DNA of 64,000 bases from contig NZ_FOSB01000004.1 in the NCBI RefSeq assembly GCF_900114165.1, forward strand, positions 62,001 to 126,000. The letters run 5' to 3'. Positions 61,361 through 64,000 of the stretch are shown piece after piece. The notes beneath the pieces were generated by a model. That model was not told where the DNA came from, searched no databases, and was given only the letters and a program-made list of their open reading frames with translations. The DNA comes from Halobacillus dabanensis (GTDB taxonomy: Bacteria; Bacillota; Bacilli; Bacillales; Halobacillaceae). Each line of letters starts with the position of its first letter. Within the stretch, counting starts at the first letter, position 1. Made by a program: the position numbers and the translations under genes.

Positions 61361-62067
61361 GAGGGGCCACCATCCTTCATTTTCATTGATTTAGTTGCTT
61401 CGACCGTTTCGAGAGCAACCTCTAGGTTATCATAAATCACGTCACCGACGACGATAACATCCGCAAATTCAGCCATTTGTTCGGCTTGTTCTTTTGTCCG
61501 AATGCCTCCGCCATAAACAAGGGTCGTATGGTGACATTGTCTTGCGACCTTTTTTACTAATTCCGGATCGCCGTACGTGCCACTATATTCCATATAAAAA
61601 ACGGGCAGACGGAATACGTGCTCCGCCATCTTCGCATAGGCGAGGACATCTTGTACATTTGGTAAGGTGCAATCCGTCTTCTGATAGACTTTCGCTTCTG
61701 GATTGAGTACGCAGTATCCTTCTGTTAGCATATCCTGCCAGTCAATCATATCTGCATATTCCTTAATCGCCTGGTGTTGTACATCAAGCAACCATTTTTT
61801 ATGACGACTGTTCAGCACTAGCGGGATAAAATACGCATCAAATCCCGGTACGACTGCCTCAAGGTCCGACACCTCAAGAACTGTACTAACATTGTAAGGC
61901 TCCAGGCGCTCCAGAAGATCTGCGACATTTTCGAACGTCACCCCATCCGTTCCACCGACGATGACTGCATCTGTTCCTGATGTGCACACTTTCTCTAACG
62001 CTGCATTGGTGATCATTTTATTCGGATCAAGCTTGAATACATGATCCCACTCGCTTATATTGTACAT
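61357..62067 (-). CDS. pcrB: Heptaprenylglyceryl phosphate synthase PcrB
   Basis: A 236-residue TIM-barrel prenyltransferase that links glycerol 1-phosphate to a heptaprenyl chain, making an archaeal-like ether lipid. Seen: [11 protein letters not shown] near the start, [23 protein letters not shown], and the phosphate-binding [20 protein letters not shown]. It is the first gene of pcrB-pcrA-ligA-camS, overlapping pcrA by four bases. The ATG at 62067 follows GGAGGACG by three bases; the 62088 start lacks such a site. Confidence 0.95.
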
Positions 62068-62176
62068 TTCCGTCCTCCAAAACAACAATTATCCATCTAC
62101 CCATTATAGCAAATTTTTGCCCCGGGGTTGAGGGCTGGACAATGAGAATTCTATGACCAATTTGATTGCACTTACT

Positions 62177-62248
62177 GGAATAATTTGTAAGACCTGGTAC
62201 GGTAATTTTTGTATGACCTGGTGTGGGAATATTTGTAAATATTTTGAT
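62177..62248. repeat. Three tandem ~24-base imperfect repeats
   Basis: Units at 62177-62200, 62201-62224 and 62225-62248 follow GGNAATNNTTGTANGACCTGGTNN; the third diverges in its second half. They lie upstream of pcrB, in the leader between the YitT terminator and the pcrB promoter area. Confidence 0.6.
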
Positions 62249-62262
62249 TGCTTCACGGACGC

Positions 62263-62301
62263 AAAAAATCCGCTGTTCTGTTTAAGGAGCAGCGGATTTT
62301 T
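62263..62301 (-). terminator. Terminator of the yitT-like gene
   Basis: AAAAATCCGCTG / CAGCGGATTTTT arms around a 14-base loop; the stem overlaps the stop codon at 62300. Confidence 0.8.
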
Positions 62302-62896
62302 ATGAAGGATGTTCAGGAAGGAGACGGGAAGATGTGAACGTCATCGTTACGAGGCCGACACTTAATATGGTAATAGCTGACAACAACAATGTTTCCATTG
62401 AAAATAAATACCCGCTCGCCCCAATGATGAGCGCATCGATCGCTAAAATGACAAATCCAACATTCACTTTGAACCAATCGGCAATCATTTGTGCCAATAA
62501 GTCTGTCCCCCCAGTGCTTGTATGGACCCGAAGCATCAATCCAATGCCCCCTCCGACTAGCGCTCCTCCTATAATCGAGCTGATAGCAGGATCGAGCGGC
62601 AGATGATATGCCCTCAATCCTTGCAAAACGTCAATAGAGAACGAAGAAATCAACAATCCATGTAAACTATTGTAAAAGTAACCCCTGTAGAAGAACCAGG
62701 CGAGTGTAAAAATCGGAATACTAAAACAGATAATCGTGAGGCCAACTTTCAGCCCCCATATATAATTAGCAATCATACCTATACCAATGATCCCGCCATC
62801 CAGGACATGATCCGGGATTAGGAAAAAATTGATGCCGAGAGAAAGGATCAAACTGCCGCTTATGATCATTGCGCCTTTTTTCATCATCTCTTTCAT
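62300..62896 (-). CDS. YitT family membrane protein
   Basis: A 198-residue membrane protein of the YitT/DUF161 family, with five or six hydrophobic segments. The family core PDHVLDGGIIGIGMI (residues 29-43) and SSIIGGALVGGGIGLMLRVHTSTGGTDLL are clear. YitT proteins usually also have a C-terminal soluble DUF2179 domain; this one ends after the membrane part. Function is unknown. The ATG at 62896 follows AGGGGA by nine bases; the 62944 start has no site. Confidence 0.88.
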   Translation of the reverse strand: MKEMMKKGAMIISGSLILSLGINFFLIPDHVLDGGIIGIGMIANYIWGLKVGLTIICFSIPIFTLAWFFYRGYFYNSLHGLLISSFSIDVLQGLRAYHLPLDPAISSIIGGALVGGGIGLMLRVHTSTGGTDLLAQMIADWFKVNVGFVILAIDALIIGASGYLFSMETLLLSAITILSVGLVTMTFTSSRLLPEHPS

Positions 62897-63061
62897 CGGA
62901 CAGGTCCCCTTTCTTAATAAAAGGTTATGCCTGTCCTCCTCCATATAGAATGAAAGAATTGCCTATAACATGCTCGTAATGCCTACAGAGTAAAATTGAA
63001 TATAGGATATTCCATATACAACAATAGATGATCACAGCGGGCCGGAAAGTACAAAGCCATA

Positions 63062-63092
63062 AAAAAAGACCGCCACATCCCTTGCGGCAGCC
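63062..63092 (-). terminator. Terminator of yerC/yerB transcript
   Basis: GCCGC / GTGGC arms with G-T extension, followed by seven Ts on the minus strand, just after the yerC stop. Confidence 0.7.
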
Positions 63093-63100
63093 TATCTCCA

Positions 63101-63403
63101 CTATTCGGTTCTCTTTTCCTGGACACGATCAAGTGCTTTCGTGTATGCGTCATTTCCGTAATTCAAACAACGTTTCACACGGGAAATCGTCGCTGTCGAC
63201 GCGCCTGTTTCTGTTTCAATCTTATGATAGGTATAGCCTTCACGTAGCATGCGGGCTACTTCTAATCGTTGGGCAAGTGATTGGACTTCATTCATTGTCG
63301 CTAAGTCATCAAAGAATTCATAGCATTCTTCAACGTTTTGCAGTGATAAAATCGCTTCAAATAGCTGGTCTAGCGTCTTCCCTCTCAGTTTATCGATTTG
63401 CAT
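63101..63403 (-). CDS. yerC: YerC/YecD family TrpR-like DNA-binding protein
   Basis: A 100-residue protein with the helix-turn-helix of the TrpR superfamily: LAQRLEVARMLREGYTYHKI then ETGASTATISRVKRCL (the recognition helix). YerC of B. subtilis is unlinked to tryptophan, and its targets are not established. It lies 14 bases after yerB on the same strand and shares its transcript. GGGAGGGAACTGGC precedes the ATG at 63403. Confidence 0.92.
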   Translation of the reverse strand: MQIDKLRGKTLDQLFEAILSLQNVEECYEFFDDLATMNEVQSLAQRLEVARMLREGYTYHKIETETGASTATISRVKRCLNYGNDAYTKALDRVQEKRTE

Positions 63404-63417
63404 GCCAGTTCCCTCCC

Positions 63418-64000
63418 TTACTCATTCTCAACAACCGCATTACCTGGAATAATGTTCACCCACGTTTGACCAGGAGTGAACGCGAGCGGCTCATTATTCT
63501 TAAACGGAAGCAGTCGCCCTTCGACGTTTTTCCATTGTACTTCTTTCATTTTTCCATCTTGTAAAAGAAAACCATTCCCACCTGAAGTGAGGTCGATATC
63601 ACGGCGGCCAGCATTATCTATAATGCGGTGGTCCGCTTCGATGATCCATACATTCTCCACACTCACACGCTCGTCATTGCTACGGTCCATCGTCGGTTCT
63701 CCGTCACTCGAGCGCAGAAAGTGTCCTCCTTCTTGGTCATACGTAAAACTTACATTTGTATGAGCCCCATACGAAATTGATACTTCATCCACAGGCGTAC
63801 CTGCCGAATTCTCGCTATCGGCAAAGGGCAGAGCTTCAACTTCCTTTGTTGTTTCATAACTTTTCCTTTCCATTGCCTTTGCCAAACCTTCCGTCAAAAG
63901 ATAAGAATTATGCGGGGCGATTCGGTCTGTGGAACGATCGAACAACCAACCATTGTTGTCATATAACGCGCCATCTAAATAATCGATCCCACTGTTCGCG
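63418..64000 (-). CDS. yerB: YerB family DUF3048 lipoprotein (3' part)
   Basis: The frame is open from the right window edge to the stop at 63418, giving the last ~193 residues; the start lies beyond the window. The sequence contains WLFDRSTDRIAPHNSYLL, then GAHTNVSFTYDQEGGHFLRS and FTPGQTWVNIIPGNAVV, which match the C-terminal domain of YerB (DUF3048), a putative surface lipoprotein. It precedes yerC, as in B. subtilis. Confidence 0.85.
   Translation of the reverse strand, partial: ANSGIDYLDGALYDNNGWLFDRSTDRIAPHNSYLLTEGLAKAMERKSYETTKEVEALPFADSENSAGTPVDEVSISYGAHTNVSFTYDQEGGHFLRSSDGEPTMDRSNDERVSVENVWIIEADHRIIDNAGRRDIDLTSGGNGFLLQDGKMKEVQWKNVEGRLLPFKNNEPLAFTPGQTWVNIIPGNAVVENE

Overview
The window reads as a chromosomal segment of a spore-forming, salt-adapted member of the Bacillaceae, most like Halobacillus and its relatives. 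Evidence for this: low-to-moderate GC with strong AGGAGG-type ribosome sites, spore genes (cwlJ, a gamma-SASP-like gene), sodium-linked transport (PutP, a CPA1 Na+/H+ antiporter), and a right-hand block in the same order as the Bacillus subtilis yerB-yerC ... pcrB-pcrA-ligA-yerH(camS) ... opuE/putP-gatCAB ... dgkB-yefA(rlmCD) region. No rRNA, tRNA, CRISPR array, prophage or transposase gene was seen.

Layout. 1-2.1 kb: the end of an unknown gene, then two near-identical cold-shock protein genes on the minus strand. Both have a conserved ~120-nt leader and a consensus sigma-A promoter, and a patch of nested non-coding repeats lies between them. 2.1-9.1 kb: an Eis-like acetyltransferase, a frameshifted diguanylate cyclase, a MarR regulator plus pirin pair sharing an operator-like sequence, and SelO (YdiU). 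8.3-14.6 kb: a metal-dependent amidohydrolase coupled to an unusual 1025-residue GNAT fusion protein, preceded by a polar amino acid/cystine ABC transporter. 14.9-19 kb: a frameshifted DUF3231 gene and spore or membrane genes (small basic proteins, gamma-SASP-like, YuiD, CwlJ, PAP2, UPF0158). 19.4-27.8 kb: an SDR plus alpha/beta-hydrolase pair, homocysteine methyltransferase, DUF4870, the YjcD helicase with a hairpin-rich leader, and DUF4317. 28-38.8 kb: a CPA1 antiporter behind a riboswitch-like leader, a permease, KatG, an FMN glutamate-synthase-like protein, and a haem-copper oxidase whose subunits I and III are fused.

39-45 kb: small membrane and coat-like proteins and a three-gene aromatic-compound operon (FAD monooxygenase, Dabb barrel protein, AAHS transporter). 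45-64 kb: the conserved yer block. This holds RQC-domain protein, rlmCD, dgkB, gatCAB, a repeat element, putP preceded by a previously unmarked 41-residue membrane ORF, the P5C dehydrogenase gene, and camS-ligA-pcrA-pcrB, followed by YitT, yerC and the 3' part of yerB.

The genes form several functional groups. Proline import and oxidation are served by putP and pruA. Glutaminyl/asparaginyl-tRNA is made by gatCAB. DNA repair is served by pcrA, ligA and yjcD. Respiration and peroxide defence are served by the cox genes and katG. The candidates most worth a second look are the GNAT-fusion/amidohydrolase pair, the antiporter leader RNA, the small ORF before putP, the shared MarR/pirin operator, and the nested repeats. 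Two clear single-base frameshifts (GGDEF and DUF3231 genes) are either pseudogenes or sequencing errors.
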